Numbered from the stretch's first letter, positions 1 through 8,559 are shown. The stretch: 64,000 bases of DNA from Nitrospirota bacterium (GCA_030645475.1 JAUSMA010000029.1:1-64000), one strand, 5' to 3'. Notes: generated from the letters alone by a model not told the origin. Translations and numbers: made by a program.

Positions 1-1
1 T

Positions 2-97
2 GACTCACGGATCCAACCGCTGAGCGCTCAAGGAATGGGCGCCAAGCGTGCGGATGTGCAGCCAGAGCCTCGTGCTATTCCGACGGCGATGAAGTAG
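2..97 (+). CDS. C-terminal end of an upstream gene (partial)
   Basis: One forward frame is open from the left edge and ends at a TAG at 95-97. It gives 31 residues with no recognisable domain. A strong intrinsic terminator starts 27 nt after the stop, which supports a real gene ending here. The stretch is too short to assign a function, and chance openness cannot be excluded. Confidence 0.35.
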   Translation, partial: DSRIQPLSAQGMGAKRADVQPEPRAIPTAMK

Positions 98-123
98 TCG
101 ACAGCGGAATAGTCTCGGTCAAG

Positions 124-164
124 ACGGGGGAGCTGCGCGTACAGTGTGGCTCCCCCGTTTTCTT
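124..164 (+). terminator. Intrinsic (rho-independent) terminator
   Basis: A perfect 10-bp stem, ACGGGGGAGC at 124-133 pairing with GCTCCCCCGT at 149-158, encloses a 15-nt loop and runs into TTTTCTT. This is the classic layout of an intrinsic terminator. It separates whatever lies left of the window from the gene starting at 239. Confidence 0.85.
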
Positions 165-238
165 AGAACAGTGCGTCTGCGCACTGAGCGGCATGGTTGA
201 AGCGCTGTCGCCCGCAGGGACGATAGGGAAGGACCTAG

Positions 239-685
239 ATGCCGGTCAAGTATGTCGTGCTGAATCAGGGATCGCTGGTGCTGGAGTTGTGGACGGGGGC
301 GGTCTCCCACGACGAAGTCCTCGCGCATGTGCGCCAGCATTTGAGCGATGCCTCGATTGCACACGGCGCATCCGTTCTGGTCGATGCCACAGGCGCATCA
401 TTCGAGACAAGCACGGAAGCGGTTCATGAAGTCACCGATCTCTATCGACGATCGATAGAAAAATTGAGAGTGGGGAAAGCGGCGCTTCTGGTGAATGAAT
501 TGACCTATGATCGCGCGCGAGTATACGAGAAGCAATCAATAGACCTTGGCATGCGGGTCATCCTATTCAACTCGCTGGATGTGGCCTCTGCATGGTTGGG
601 GGTTGACGTCACGAGGGCGCGTGAAGCATTTGAAAAGCTCCGGTCCTGTCTCGCTGGAATGGGAACGGTTTCACATCCCACGTAA
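239..685 (+). CDS. Hypothetical cytosolic protein, possibly STAS/SpoIIAA-like
   Basis: This 148-residue protein starts at an ATG preceded by GGGAAGG. It has no signal peptide or membrane segment. The alternating strands and helices, with a VLVDATG segment near residue 45 and RVILFNS near 110, recall the SpoIIAA/STAS-like fold, but that is only a resemblance in pattern. It lies directly upstream of two exported SUMF1-fold genes and may share their transcript. No function is assigned. Confidence 0.7.
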   Translation: MPVKYVVLNQGSLVLELWTGAVSHDEVLAHVRQHLSDASIAHGASVLVDATGASFETSTEAVHEVTDLYRRSIEKLRVGKAALLVNELTYDRARVYEKQSIDLGMRVILFNSLDVASAWLGVDVTRAREAFEKLRSCLAGMGTVSHPT

Positions 686-730
686 ACGGTGAGAGCGGTC
701 GGTTTGCTGATGAGGGATGAGGCGATAGGC

Positions 731-1690
731 ATGAGGGGATGGGGCGACATCTGTGAGAAGTGGGGCCGGGGCGTCCTATTGGTGCTCGCTGCGAGCCTCT
801 TGCCGCTGGTCACTTGCTCGGGCATGGCGTACGCCGATCATTTGTCTCCCAAGCATGATCCCTGGGCGCAACCCTGGGAGCTGGAACGGTTGGCGTTGCT
901 GGAGGTTCCCGAGGGGATGGTTCCTGTGCCGGGAGGACCGTTCTTGATGGGCAGCGATCCCAAGGTGGATCGCGCAGCCGGTCCTCAGGAGCAGCCGCAG
1001 CGGCCCGTCTCCCTCGATGCCTTCGAGATCGACCGGTATGAAGTCACCAACGTGCATTACCTTCGATTCGTGTTGGCGACAGGGGCAGCCTGGCCGGAGT
1101 TTTGGATGCAGGATCCCTTTCTCGAAAAGATGGCTTCGCATCCGGTGATCGGGGTGAGTTGGGGCGAGGCCACGGCCTATTGTCGGTGGGTGGGGAAACG
1201 TCTGCCGACCGAAGCCGAATGGGAAAAGGCCGCGCGCGGTGAGGACGGTCGCATGTTTCCATGGGGGAACGAACCGGCCGGGTGGCTGAAAAGTAATATC
1301 GCGCATTCGGGATCGAAACGCGGATTTAAGTATCCGCCGCTGGCCAATGTGAACCGGTATGACAAGGGTGTCAGCCCCTACGGTGTCCATCAAATGGCCG
1401 GTAACGTAAGTGAGTGGGTGTCGGATTGGTTCGACCCCGAGTACTACCGGAGCAGCCTGCCGGACAATCCGACGGGGCCGGCGACCGGCGAACTCAAAGT
1501 GTTCCGTGGCGGCTCCTGGAACGAAGATCCGGAGGTCGCGCGATCCGCCGGGAGGAATGGCGGCACGCCGGACCGCAGAAGTTATTTGACGGGATTGCGA
1601 TGTGCGAAATCAACAGTGGGCAAGGGGCTAGAGGCGAAAGGCGAGGGGGGTGAGTCTGTCTCCCCCTCGCCTATTGCCTCGCGCCGCTAG
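731..1690 (+). CDS. Exported SUMF1/FGE-fold protein, first of a tandem pair
   Basis: This 319-residue protein has an N-terminal signal peptide (hydrophobic stretch then an AYA-D type cleavage site) and a SUMF1/FGE-sulfatase fold. Hallmarks are FLMGS near residue 75, the KRLPTEAEWEKAARG block, GNVSEWVSDW, FRGGSW and a C-terminal LRCAK. The two catalytic cysteines of true formylglycine-generating enzymes, normally just after the GGS motif, are absent, so oxidase activity is unlikely and a binding or structural periplasmic role is more plausible. The start at 731 has a TGAGG about 8 nt upstream; a GTG at 689 and an ATG at 710 are also in frame. The next gene encodes a paralogue. Confidence 0.85.
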   Translation: MRGWGDICEKWGRGVLLVLAASLLPLVTCSGMAYADHLSPKHDPWAQPWELERLALLEVPEGMVPVPGGPFLMGSDPKVDRAAGPQEQPQRPVSLDAFEIDRYEVTNVHYLRFVLATGAAWPEFWMQDPFLEKMASHPVIGVSWGEATAYCRWVGKRLPTEAEWEKAARGEDGRMFPWGNEPAGWLKSNIAHSGSKRGFKYPPLANVNRYDKGVSPYGVHQMAGNVSEWVSDWFDPEYYRSSLPDNPTGPATGELKVFRGGSWNEDPEVARSAGRNGGTPDRRSYLTGLRCAKSTVGKGLEAKGEGGESVSPSPIASRR

Positions 1691-1712
1691 CCTGGGCAAC
1701 AAAGGAGGCCGG

Positions 1713-2678
1713 ATGATGAATGTGGCGGGAATGGAAAGGTTGGTGACGGTCAATCGGGTGGTGAATGCGATCATCGCCACGGCAGTGGCCCTGGTGATTG
1801 CGAACGTCGCTTGGGGGCTCGATACGCAGGACGTGACGATGGAGTGGACCGGGGTGGGTAAACAGCTTGCGGCAGAACGGGTGGCCACATGGAAAGCCAA
1901 GAACGACATGGTCCTCGTGCCGGCCGGTGAGTTTATCATGGGCAGCGATAAGAAGACGGACCGGCTCGCCTATCGCGGCGAGATCCCGCAGCGGCGCGTC
2001 TATCTGGATGCGTTCGAGATCGGCAAGTACGAAGTGACGGCGCTGGAGTATCTCAAGTTCGTGCTCGCCACGAACCGCCCGCCACAAGTGGATTGGCGGT
2101 ATGAGGGTGGAAATTTCCAGGAAGCGATGGCGCACCATCCGATCATGCACGTCTCCTGGTATGACGCCGATGCCTTCTGTAAGTGGGAAGGAAAGCGGCT
2201 GCCGACCGAAGCGGAATGGGAGAAAGCGGCGCGGGGAGTGGACGGGCGTCTCTTTCCCTGGGGCAAGGAATATGCGGGACCGAGCAGGGCGAATTTCGGG
2301 AGAACCGGCCTTTCCGGTCCGGTGCGGGATCGTCCAGAGCGACTCTTGCTCTATCCCCCGATTATTTCGGTCGATAAATATGAGAATGCCGTGAGTCCCT
2401 TCGGCCTCTATCAGACGATCGGGAACGTGTCTGAATGGGTGTCCGATTGGTACGACCAGGACTATTACGCCACGGCACCGGATCGGAACCCCAAAGGCCC
2501 TGAGGTCGGCACGCAGAAAGCCTTCCGTGGCGGTGGCTGGATGGACAGCACCACGACCATGCGGGTTGCCATGCGAAACGGGACCGATCCCAATACGAAG
2601 ATCAACTGGATGGGATTCCGCTGCGCGAAGGATGCACACGAAACAGCAGGGGCCAAGGTGTCGCAGCTCGTGCCGTAA
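1713..2678 (+). CDS. Exported SUMF1/FGE-fold protein, second of a tandem pair
   Basis: This is a 321-residue paralogue of the preceding gene, with the same order of motifs: EFIMGSDKKTDR, KRLPTEAEWEKAARG, GNVSEWVSDWYD, FRGGGW and GFRCAK. An N-terminal hydrophobic segment indicates export. The start at 1713 follows AAAGGAGG at 1701-1708; a longer in-frame extension to 1650 lacks a ribosome-binding site. It also lacks the active-site cysteine pair of formylglycine-generating enzymes. Tandem copies suggest local duplication. SUMF1-fold proteins of this type are often linked to nitrogen-oxide or cell-surface functions, but nothing here shows which. Confidence 0.87.
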   Translation: MMNVAGMERLVTVNRVVNAIIATAVALVIANVAWGLDTQDVTMEWTGVGKQLAAERVATWKAKNDMVLVPAGEFIMGSDKKTDRLAYRGEIPQRRVYLDAFEIGKYEVTALEYLKFVLATNRPPQVDWRYEGGNFQEAMAHHPIMHVSWYDADAFCKWEGKRLPTEAEWEKAARGVDGRLFPWGKEYAGPSRANFGRTGLSGPVRDRPERLLLYPPIISVDKYENAVSPFGLYQTIGNVSEWVSDWYDQDYYATAPDRNPKGPEVGTQKAFRGGGWMDSTTTMRVAMRNGTDPNTKINWMGFRCAKDAHETAGAKVSQLVP

Positions 2679-2750
2679 AGGAAGTCACCTGTGAAGGGTT
2701 TATTCATCATGCTGATGTCTCGGGCCGGCGAGCGCAAGTCAGCGCAACTG

Positions 2751-2775
2751 TCGGAGGACAAGGACTGTCCTCCGA
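2751..2775 (+). other. Perfect hairpin between the SUMF1-like gene and the barrel gene
   Basis: TCGGAGGACA and TGTCCTCCGA form a perfect 10-bp stem with a 5-nt loop. There is no T-run, so it may be a weak or Rho-assisted terminator of the SUMF1-like genes or a 5' leader structure for the gene at 2800. Confidence 0.5.
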
Positions 2776-2799
2776 TGATCGCCCAGGGAGGGGAACATC

Positions 2800-3501
2800 A
2801 TGCAGGTTCGGAAGGGAAACAGGAACATTGGAGTCAGGTCTGCCGTAGTTGCGATCATGCTGGGGCTCGCTGTCTGTGGTGCATCGCCGGCTTCGGCTGA
2901 CGAGAGTATTGGCGCCGGCAACCAGGTGTTCTTCCGGGGGGGCGCTGCCGGGATGAATAGTAATCGGTCGGGCGAGGTGTTCACAGATGTGTACAGTGGT
3001 GCCGGTAGGAGCGGCCGAAGCAACGACAGTACGGCTGGCTACTATGTCGGGGGAGGCCTGGATCTCCTGATGCACAAGGATTTCCTGGGAATCAAAGGCA
3101 TGTCGTTGCTGGGAGAAGTCGGGGTGGAGTTCAAGAGATGGAATTCCAATACCGTCAACCAAGCTGTACCGACTGTGGCTGGCGCCACAGGAGCAACCGT
3201 GACCGATAAAGTCCAAATGACCATGCTGACGGTGGATATCGCGCCGAAGCTCAAATTCATGGAAGGGAACAAGTTCCGTCCCTGGGTCATTCCGGTCGGA
3301 CTGGATTTTCACGTGATCAGCCCGCCGTCGAATCAGTCGCAGTATCTGGACATTGGTGTGCAATTCGGAGCGGGTTTCGAATACAACTTCTGGGGGCCGC
3401 TCAATCTCGGGGTGGATGCACGCTATCACTTGGCGTCCAATCAAACCAACACCGTGAACAGCTATGGCACGGCGGGCGCGTATTTGGGGATACTGTACTA
3501 A
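2800..3501 (+). CDS. Outer-membrane beta-barrel protein
   Basis: This 233-residue protein has a signal peptide (cleavage expected after ASPASA, about residue 34). A glycine- and aromatic-rich, alternating hydrophobic pattern follows and ends in a strand close to the C-terminus (AYLGILY), typical of small OmpA/OmpW-like barrels. GGGAGGGG precedes the ATG. It is monocistronic in appearance, with the next gene 64 nt away. The substrate or partner is unknown. The barrel assignment is an inference from composition and strand pattern. Confidence 0.75.
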   Translation: MQVRKGNRNIGVRSAVVAIMLGLAVCGASPASADESIGAGNQVFFRGGAAGMNSNRSGEVFTDVYSGAGRSGRSNDSTAGYYVGGGLDLLMHKDFLGIKGMSLLGEVGVEFKRWNSNTVNQAVPTVAGATGATVTDKVQMTMLTVDIAPKLKFMEGNKFRPWVIPVGLDFHVISPPSNQSQYLDIGVQFGAGFEYNFWGPLNLGVDARYHLASNQTNTVNSYGTAGAYLGILY

Positions 3502-3565
3502 ATCATAGGCGACTATCTTTTTGAACTAACTCGTGGCGAGCGGATGAAGATCATCGGGAGCTAAG

Positions 3566-4120
3566 ATGCAACTCGTCGTCCACATTCCATATCTGGTCGA
3601 CGAAGACAGCGCACGAGCCTTGGGCCTAGCCCAGCAGGCTCCGAGCTTCACGATGAAATGGGTCGATGCCCGGAAGGTGGCGATTGGGATGTTCCCGTCG
3701 CTGCCGTCTGGCATCGACCTGGCGATTCAGCTCGTGGGCGAAACGGTTAGACTGTCCGGAGCCTGGGCGAGCATGAACTCGGAGCGAGTTTCGAGTTTAA
3801 CCAAGCTCTGGCAGCGACTGAACTGTTATCGTGACAGTCTGAACGCGCAGGATCGCGAGCGGTATTGTCTGCAGAAAACCGCCTTCTTCAATACCCTGGT
3901 GGGGTGCGAAGGGCATCGGTGTCCTGTCTCGTGCCAGTTTATTTGCACACCCTGTATGCGCATGACCCAGGACCAGTCCTCTGTCGATGGAGAGGATCGA
4001 TTCACGGTCGCGACGGAGCTGGCAGAAATTTCCTGGTGCCCGAACCTCAGCCTGTCGGGGCCAAGCAGTCAGGCCGGACGTCCACTTCTCACCATTGACC
4101 CCAGAATGACGAGCGGGTGA
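3566..4120 (+). CDS. Hypothetical cysteine-containing protein
   Basis: This 184-residue protein has no recognisable domain. The middle contains a cysteine cluster, CEGHRCPVSCQFICTPCM at about residues 113-130, which could bind a metal or an Fe-S cluster, although spacing does not match a known motif. There is no signal peptide. GGAG lies 5 nt before the ATG. Its stop overlaps the GTG start of the CopD-like membrane protein by 4 nt, implying translational coupling and perhaps a joint role in metal handling. Confidence 0.55.
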   Translation: MQLVVHIPYLVDEDSARALGLAQQAPSFTMKWVDARKVAIGMFPSLPSGIDLAIQLVGETVRLSGAWASMNSERVSSLTKLWQRLNCYRDSLNAQDRERYCLQKTAFFNTLVGCEGHRCPVSCQFICTPCMRMTQDQSSVDGEDRFTVATELAEISWCPNLSLSGPSSQAGRPLLTIDPRMTSG

Positions 4121-4617
4121 TCGGTGGATTGGTTGCGGCGATGATCGTTCTCCTGGTCTGGTTCCATATGCTTGCGGCGGTCGCGTGGATTGGCGGGACG
4201 ATTTTCTTGTCGGTGGTGCTCGTGCCGGTGCTTCGAGGTGAAGCGTTTGCTTCACAGAGATCGTTGCTCTTTCGGACCACAGCTCGGCGATTTCGCGCGG
4301 TGGTGTGGAGCGCTATTGCCGTTCTCCTCCTCACGGGCCCTCTGTTGCTGCATCAGCGGGGGATCCCGATTGCAGACCCATCAGGATGGCCGACGGTCCT
4401 GGCAGCCAAGCTGGGGCTCGTGGCGATCCTTTTTTTGTTGACGCTGACCCACGATCTCATCCTCGGACCTCGCGTCGGGAAGATACGACAACTCCCTGTG
4501 GAGAGCCGAAGCAGGTTCGATCAGGCCCTGGTTCTGTGGTCTCCCTGGGTGGCTCGCTTTTCACTCGCTCTTGCGCTGGTCATCTTACTTGCCGCGGTCC
4601 TGCTTGTGCGGACCTAA
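4117..4617 (+). CDS. CopD-like integral membrane protein
   Basis: This 166-residue protein has four predicted transmembrane helices, at about residues 5-30, 65-80, 92-112 and 142-164. The first helix carries WFHMLAAVAWIGG, the histidine-tryptophan signature seen in CopD-domain and related heme or copper membrane proteins. It starts with a GTG inside the stop of the previous gene (GTGA overlap), with an alternative ATG at 4141. Copper transport or a membrane redox role is possible but unproven. Confidence 0.65.
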   Translation: MIGGLVAAMIVLLVWFHMLAAVAWIGGTIFLSVVLVPVLRGEAFASQRSLLFRTTARRFRAVVWSAIAVLLLTGPLLLHQRGIPIADPSGWPTVLAAKLGLVAILFLLTLTHDLILGPRVGKIRQLPVESRSRFDQALVLWSPWVARFSLALALVILLAAVLLVRT

Positions 4618-5105
4618 CAGGACGCTAAGAGGCCGCCATTGTCACCTCCCCCAGCCCTCGGTGCGCCGTGCCCGCCAGCGTGCGTGGTACGTGAAGTACA
4701 ATTAACAGGCAGGTTGCCCTGAATCTGTCTCGTCTATGTGGTCCATGTGGCCCGTCTCATGTGCTTGGTTGAAGCAGGCAAACCACTTAAACCGCGCGTT
4801 CAATAAGTGGAGTCAGCCTCTCGCTGGTATTTACTTGGACTCATAGCCGTCGCATCAGGTGTGGGCGTCATTCTGAAGAGAAATGGCATGCGCGGCCTGG
4901 GGCTTACCAAAGATCGCCTGATGGATTGATGATGCTGCCGACTCAGAGATCCGGGTTGATTGGCGCTTCGTAGGGGGATTGAAGTCCAAGGGAAGGTGAG
5001 CGATTTGCCCAACTGGCCCTTCAGATAGCTCCCTTTCTTGTCTCGCTCCATGCAGGTCGTGAGGGAACACTCCAGGGGAAACCTCGTATCGATTGACGCG
5101 TCGCA
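4618..5105. other. Intergenic region with no supported gene
   Basis: This is the gap between the 3' ends of two convergent units. I see no ribosome-binding site with a credible ORF and no T-tailed hairpin. Around 4724-4755 lies a pyrimidine-rich string (GTCTCGTCTATGTGGTCCAT) that recurs in variant form near 23173 and 38468, so it may be a short dispersed intergenic repeat. Confidence 0.5.
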
Positions 5106-6236
5106 TCATCGGTGCCTGAAGACAGGTGTGCCGACGGGAGTCCCCGCGACAGCCCCTGCTGAGAGTGAAGCCTCGTGCGTAGTGACGCCATCGATCGCAT
5201 CAGACAGAAATCTTGGCATCGTGTGCGCACGAGACCGCAACCCACGCACCGTACTCAACGAGTCCGCAAACAGAGAGGGGGAATGGTCTTGCCGCATCAT
5301 ATGCTCGACAAATCCGTCAAGGAGGGAGAAATTTTCCGGTGTCATGCCCTGCATATTCCATATGGACATATTGCGCGGAAAGGATTGCCGATTCGCATGG
5401 ACAAACTCGTGGGGGTGGCAATAGAACACCAGTCGTGAAGCACGTCGGAATATCCGGCGGACCATCCACTTCATCACCGGCAGGCCGAGCACTCTGAGCG
5501 TGGCCATATTGATAGGGAAGAGGAGCGCCGAGGGGGCCATCTCAATGATCGAGCTGTGTCCAGGCACGCGAAGGTGGCTTGATGAAAGACGATACGGCTC
5601 ACTCGGAGCACGAAAGTATTTCAGGTAATGCACCCGCCCAAAGCCGCAATCGAATCGCCTGGCCGGAACAGATGAATCGTAGCGGTATCCCTCGTCTTCG
5701 AGCGCACGCAAAGTCGTTTCACCGATCCACAAGCTCGGTGCGCGAAAGACGACTGGACGAACCCCTGAGGCGTTCTCCACGGCCTCCGTGGCCCTTCGGA
5801 TCCAATCTCGTTGCTGGGTATAACTGGCTGACCTGAAATCCTCGTCGCGCTCGAGACTCCCGTGTTCCCACCCATGAGTACCGAGTTCGTGCCCTCGCCG
5901 CCGGCATTCTCCGATCAGATTTCCATGAGTTTCCGCAAACCGCCCGGCCACAAAGATCGTGGCCTTCATCTTCCATCGGTCACAGAAATCCAGTAAGCCT
6001 TCCAGTCCGACCTGGGACCCTGGAACCCAGTCGACATCGATAGTGAAATGCCACGGCAGAACGGTTTGTGTACGCAGGGGATGGAGATGTAGCGATCCAT
6101 CCAACGGCTCAGAGGGAACTCGCGCCTGAGCCCAGTGGATCGGTTGCTTTTCCAGTACTTGAACCTTCTTGTGCATCTCGGTTTTCGGTATATCTGACGT
6201 GGTCTTCGTATTCACTGTGCTCATCTTGGCTTGCAT
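5106..6236 (-). CDS. Polysaccharide deacetylase family protein (NodB-like, CE4)
   Basis: This 376-residue protein has the NodB/CE4 motifs in order. Motif 1 is TIDVDW (catalytic and metal aspartates near 67 and 69), motif 2 is HELGTHGWEH (metal histidines near 116-125), motif 3 is FRAPS near 164, followed by RYDSS and a late CHPHEF histidine motif near 280. Such enzymes remove N- or O-acetyl groups from glycans or related amides. No signal peptide is visible, suggesting a cytosolic substrate such as a lipid-linked sugar. The ATG at 6236 is preceded by GAGGTG; a GTG 9 nt upstream is also in frame. It is the last gene of the unit headed by the chorismatase. Confidence 0.88.
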   Translation of the reverse strand: MQAKMSTVNTKTTSDIPKTEMHKKVQVLEKQPIHWAQARVPSEPLDGSLHLHPLRTQTVLPWHFTIDVDWVPGSQVGLEGLLDFCDRWKMKATIFVAGRFAETHGNLIGECRRRGHELGTHGWEHGSLERDEDFRSASYTQQRDWIRRATEAVENASGVRPVVFRAPSLWIGETTLRALEDEGYRYDSSVPARRFDCGFGRVHYLKYFRAPSEPYRLSSSHLRVPGHSSIIEMAPSALLFPINMATLRVLGLPVMKWMVRRIFRRASRLVFYCHPHEFVHANRQSFPRNMSIWNMQGMTPENFSLLDGFVEHMMRQDHSPSLFADSLSTVRGLRSRAHTMPRFLSDAIDGVTTHEASLSAGAVAGTPVGTPVFRHR

Positions 6237-6261
6237 CGTATTCACCTCAGTGCGCCTCCGT

Positions 6262-7188
6262 TCAGATGCGCGCGTGTTTCTTCGTCCGGTCTTCCTTGAC
6301 CCTCTCTGTCGCCTTCTTGGATTTCCTCCCGACGTCCTCGGCGGACATCAGACAAGTCTGCCGCCGACTACGCCGGCAGACGAGGAGAATTTCATCCACG
6401 TTTGCGACGTCGATCAGACCAGAGGCCCAGGCAAGGCGCGGTTGTAAGAATAGCCCGATGGGGAGAACGAGCCCGTTGTACCAACGCATGGCCTGAGCCC
6501 GTTTGTGAGTCATGCCCCACACGGCGAAGTCCAGGAGCCAGCCGCTTCGGGGTTGCATGCCGAATACGGCGCTTTGCTCAAGCACAAAGGCATGTTCTTC
6601 GAGGATGGCCAGGAGCTCGCCGGGGTCATAACGTCGAGCGTGGCCGACGAGGGCGTCGAAGCCTGTCCAGCGGTCTGGATGCAGTGGTACCGAAAAGATG
6701 ACCGTCGCATCGTCCTTCGCCACCCGACTGAGCTCGCGAAAGGCCTGCCGGTCATCCTCGATGTGTTCGACGATGTCGAAGGCACAGACGAGGTCAACGC
6801 TGCAATCGGGGAAGGGCAGGGCGGTAATTTCGCCGAGCATCGCGTGACCGCCGCAGGACTTCAGACCGGAGAGCGCCAGCCGGCTGATGTCGATAAAGGA
6901 CGTACCCAGGATAGGGAGTCTCGGGCGCAGGCCTGGGCCGATTTCGAGTCTCGCCGGTGCCGAGGCGGCGAGTACGGCGAGCAGCGGCCATGTGTTGAAG
7001 CGATGCGGCAGAACGACATGGCTTCCTGCCCAGAGTCCGTCGTAGAAGTTCTGGTTGATGGTCGCAACGGTCGGGCGCGTCGCCTCCTGCACCTGGCTGA
7101 TCGGCGTGAGGCCACCATAGGCAGAGCCCGCGGTCCCCGCATTACTATGTTGACTATGGCTAAGCTCTCTTGAGGCGATTAGGCTCAT
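6262..7188 (-). CDS. Class I SAM-dependent methyltransferase
   Basis: This 308-residue protein has a Rossmann-type SAM site: motif I LEIGPGLRPR near residue 81, a DIS acidic position, and VDLVCAFDIVEHIEDD (motif IV, Methyltransf_11 style) near 130-146. A basic C-terminal tail (SKKATERVKEDRTKKHARI) is unusual. The start overlaps the 3' end of the chorismatase gene by 29 nt and has no clear ribosome-binding site, so translation is probably coupled. Seventeen codon-scale bases (25 nt) separate its stop from the deacetylase start. The acceptor is unknown; an aromatic or glycan product of the neighbouring enzymes is the natural guess. Confidence 0.85.
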   Translation of the reverse strand: MSLIASRELSHSQHSNAGTAGSAYGGLTPISQVQEATRPTVATINQNFYDGLWAGSHVVLPHRFNTWPLLAVLAASAPARLEIGPGLRPRLPILGTSFIDISRLALSGLKSCGGHAMLGEITALPFPDCSVDLVCAFDIVEHIEDDRQAFRELSRVAKDDATVIFSVPLHPDRWTGFDALVGHARRYDPGELLAILEEHAFVLEQSAVFGMQPRSGWLLDFAVWGMTHKRAQAMRWYNGLVLPIGLFLQPRLAWASGLIDVANVDEILLVCRRSRRQTCLMSAEDVGRKSKKATERVKEDRTKKHARI

Positions 7189-8344
7189 ATTGGGACATCA
7201 TAGGTTCGTGGAGATGGGCAGGAGGTGGCGACACTGTTCGATTCACGTCAATGGTCGATTCTTGACTCAGGACGCCTTCGATCTCCAGCAATAACTCGCG
7301 TCGGCACATCTCTCCTTGAAGATACAGGACCTGAGCATGGGACGGTAGCCGGCTTTGGAGGACGTTGCGGATCGCCGAGGCATGCTCCGGGTGTCGGACA
7401 TACGTCTTGAAGAGGGCCTGCCCGGACCACTGCCCGCGAGAGATTCCATGAAGCCGCTCTGTCTGCGTGAGTAGTGCCTTCAGGTTGTAGAGTATTTCGA
7501 GCGTCTGTTTGTGAGGCTCGCCGATGTGAGCACTGATATGACCGACCACGCTTGCCGTGCCGGCGATGAGCAGATTGGCCCCGGAGACGGAGGGTCGTAG
7601 GGTGGCTCTCGCGAACGACGGGCTGCGCGGACCGTACACAGGAGGATACTCGTACGCGCGCACCTGGCGTGGATTTTCGACATGCGTTCCCGGAAGCTTG
7701 GCTGCCAGAAAGTGGATGCTCAGCGGGCCGGACAATGTCCCGACGGCGGTTCCCGCAGGCAGGGTGCGAGGGAAGCCAGAAAGGCCCTCGGCCAAGGCCT
7801 GGTAGCGGCCGGCGCAAAATTGTTGGTATCGTTCAAGCCCGTTGGATTCACGGTTGATGTGGGGGAAGTAATTCCACATCCGCAACAGATGAGGGTAGCC
7901 CAGGGCACGGGTTTGGACGAGCAGGCGTCGATAGGCGTTGTAGGTCACGGTATCCAACTGCGTGCCCGGGCGTTCTTCTACGTGCAATGCGCCAAAGAGC
8001 ACCTCATCGTTCATGGCGCAGTGGATGTCCTCGGCCTGGTGATAGGTGACTGGCTGGGTGCTCGCCCATATCTCGGCCAACGGAGGCCCGTTCAATTGTG
8101 GAAGATCGAGGTAGACAACCGGGCAGGCACCGGAATCACGGGGCTCCCCGTGATTCCGGTCATGACGGACGATACCCAAGACGTGAGAGGGCAAGGCCTT
8201 CAGAAGTGTGTCGAGCCGAGTAATCTCCACATATTCCATGCGGAACGCATGCGCAGTGGATACTGGGATAGGCGGAGCGGGCGTGACTAGGGGCCACGTA
8301 AGGCCGCGTTCCACCACACATTGGTTTGACTTGGTTCGGCTCAC
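7160..8344 (-). CDS. Chorismatase family protein (FkbO/Hyg5/XanB2-like)
   Basis: This 394-residue protein resembles chorismatases, which hydrolyse chorismate to hydroxybenzoates or a dihydroxycyclohexadiene acid plus pyruvate. Supporting blocks are LLRMWNYFPHINRESNGLERYQQFCAGR split over residues 152-179, NPRQVRAYEYPPVYGPRSPSF near 223-243, AGTASVVGH near 258, LYNLKALL near 285 and the terminal ELLLEIEGVL containing the conserved glutamate. The GTG start at 8344 has GGAG 8 nt upstream; an ATG at 8239 would remove 35 residues. It is the first gene of a minus-strand unit with a methyltransferase and a deacetylase. Which chorismatase subtype (3-HBA, 4-HBA or diol) is not decidable by eye. Confidence 0.78.
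   Translation of the reverse strand: MSRTKSNQCVVERGLTWPLVTPAPPIPVSTAHAFRMEYVEITRLDTLLKALPSHVLGIVRHDRNHGEPRDSGACPVVYLDLPQLNGPPLAEIWASTQPVTYHQAEDIHCAMNDEVLFGALHVEERPGTQLDTVTYNAYRRLLVQTRALGYPHLLRMWNYFPHINRESNGLERYQQFCAGRYQALAEGLSGFPRTLPAGTAVGTLSGPLSIHFLAAKLPGTHVENPRQVRAYEYPPVYGPRSPSFARATLRPSVSGANLLIAGTASVVGHISAHIGEPHKQTLEILYNLKALLTQTERLHGISRGQWSGQALFKTYVRHPEHASAIRNVLQSRLPSHAQVLYLQGEMCRRELLLEIEGVLSQESTIDVNRTVSPPPAHLHEPMMSQYEPNRLKRA
8129..8160. repeat. Perfect inverted repeat inside the chorismatase gene
   Basis: ACCGGAATCACGGG at 8129-8142 and CCCGTGATTCCGGT at 8147-8160 form a 14-bp perfect stem with a 4-nt loop. It lies in the coding sequence for the segment around HDRNHGEPRDSG, and could be a small palindromic insertion kept in frame. 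Confidence 0.8.
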
Positions 8345-8559
8345 ACCCTGATCTCCACTTGTGGTCGACGCGGCGGGAAGGCCGGCGAATTCACCGGGTC
8401 ACTCGTGACCCCGGTCACCTCTCAGAAGACATCCATCTTGGTACGTCGGTATCACGGGAGAAACCAGTCTCACGTTGCGGCAGGATACCTCCCTCGCGGG
8501 TCATGGACCCCCTTGGGAGATATCCTTGAAACCAGGGCTCGTCGGGTATCACGCTTCGA

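Noticed and set aside
807-822. A CTGGTCACTTGCTCGG string resembling the regulon palindrome
   Set aside because: The half-sites are 2 nt too close and it lies inside the signal-peptide coding region of a SUMF1-like gene, with no -10 at the expected distance.
2691-2900. A forward ORF across the hairpin and the start of the barrel gene
   Set aside because: It overlaps the better-supported gene at 2800, and its product shows no domain.
4800-5109. Two overlapping minus-strand ORFs downstream of the deacetylase gene
   Set aside because: They have no ribosome-binding site or domain, and the frames depend on high-GC codon bias.
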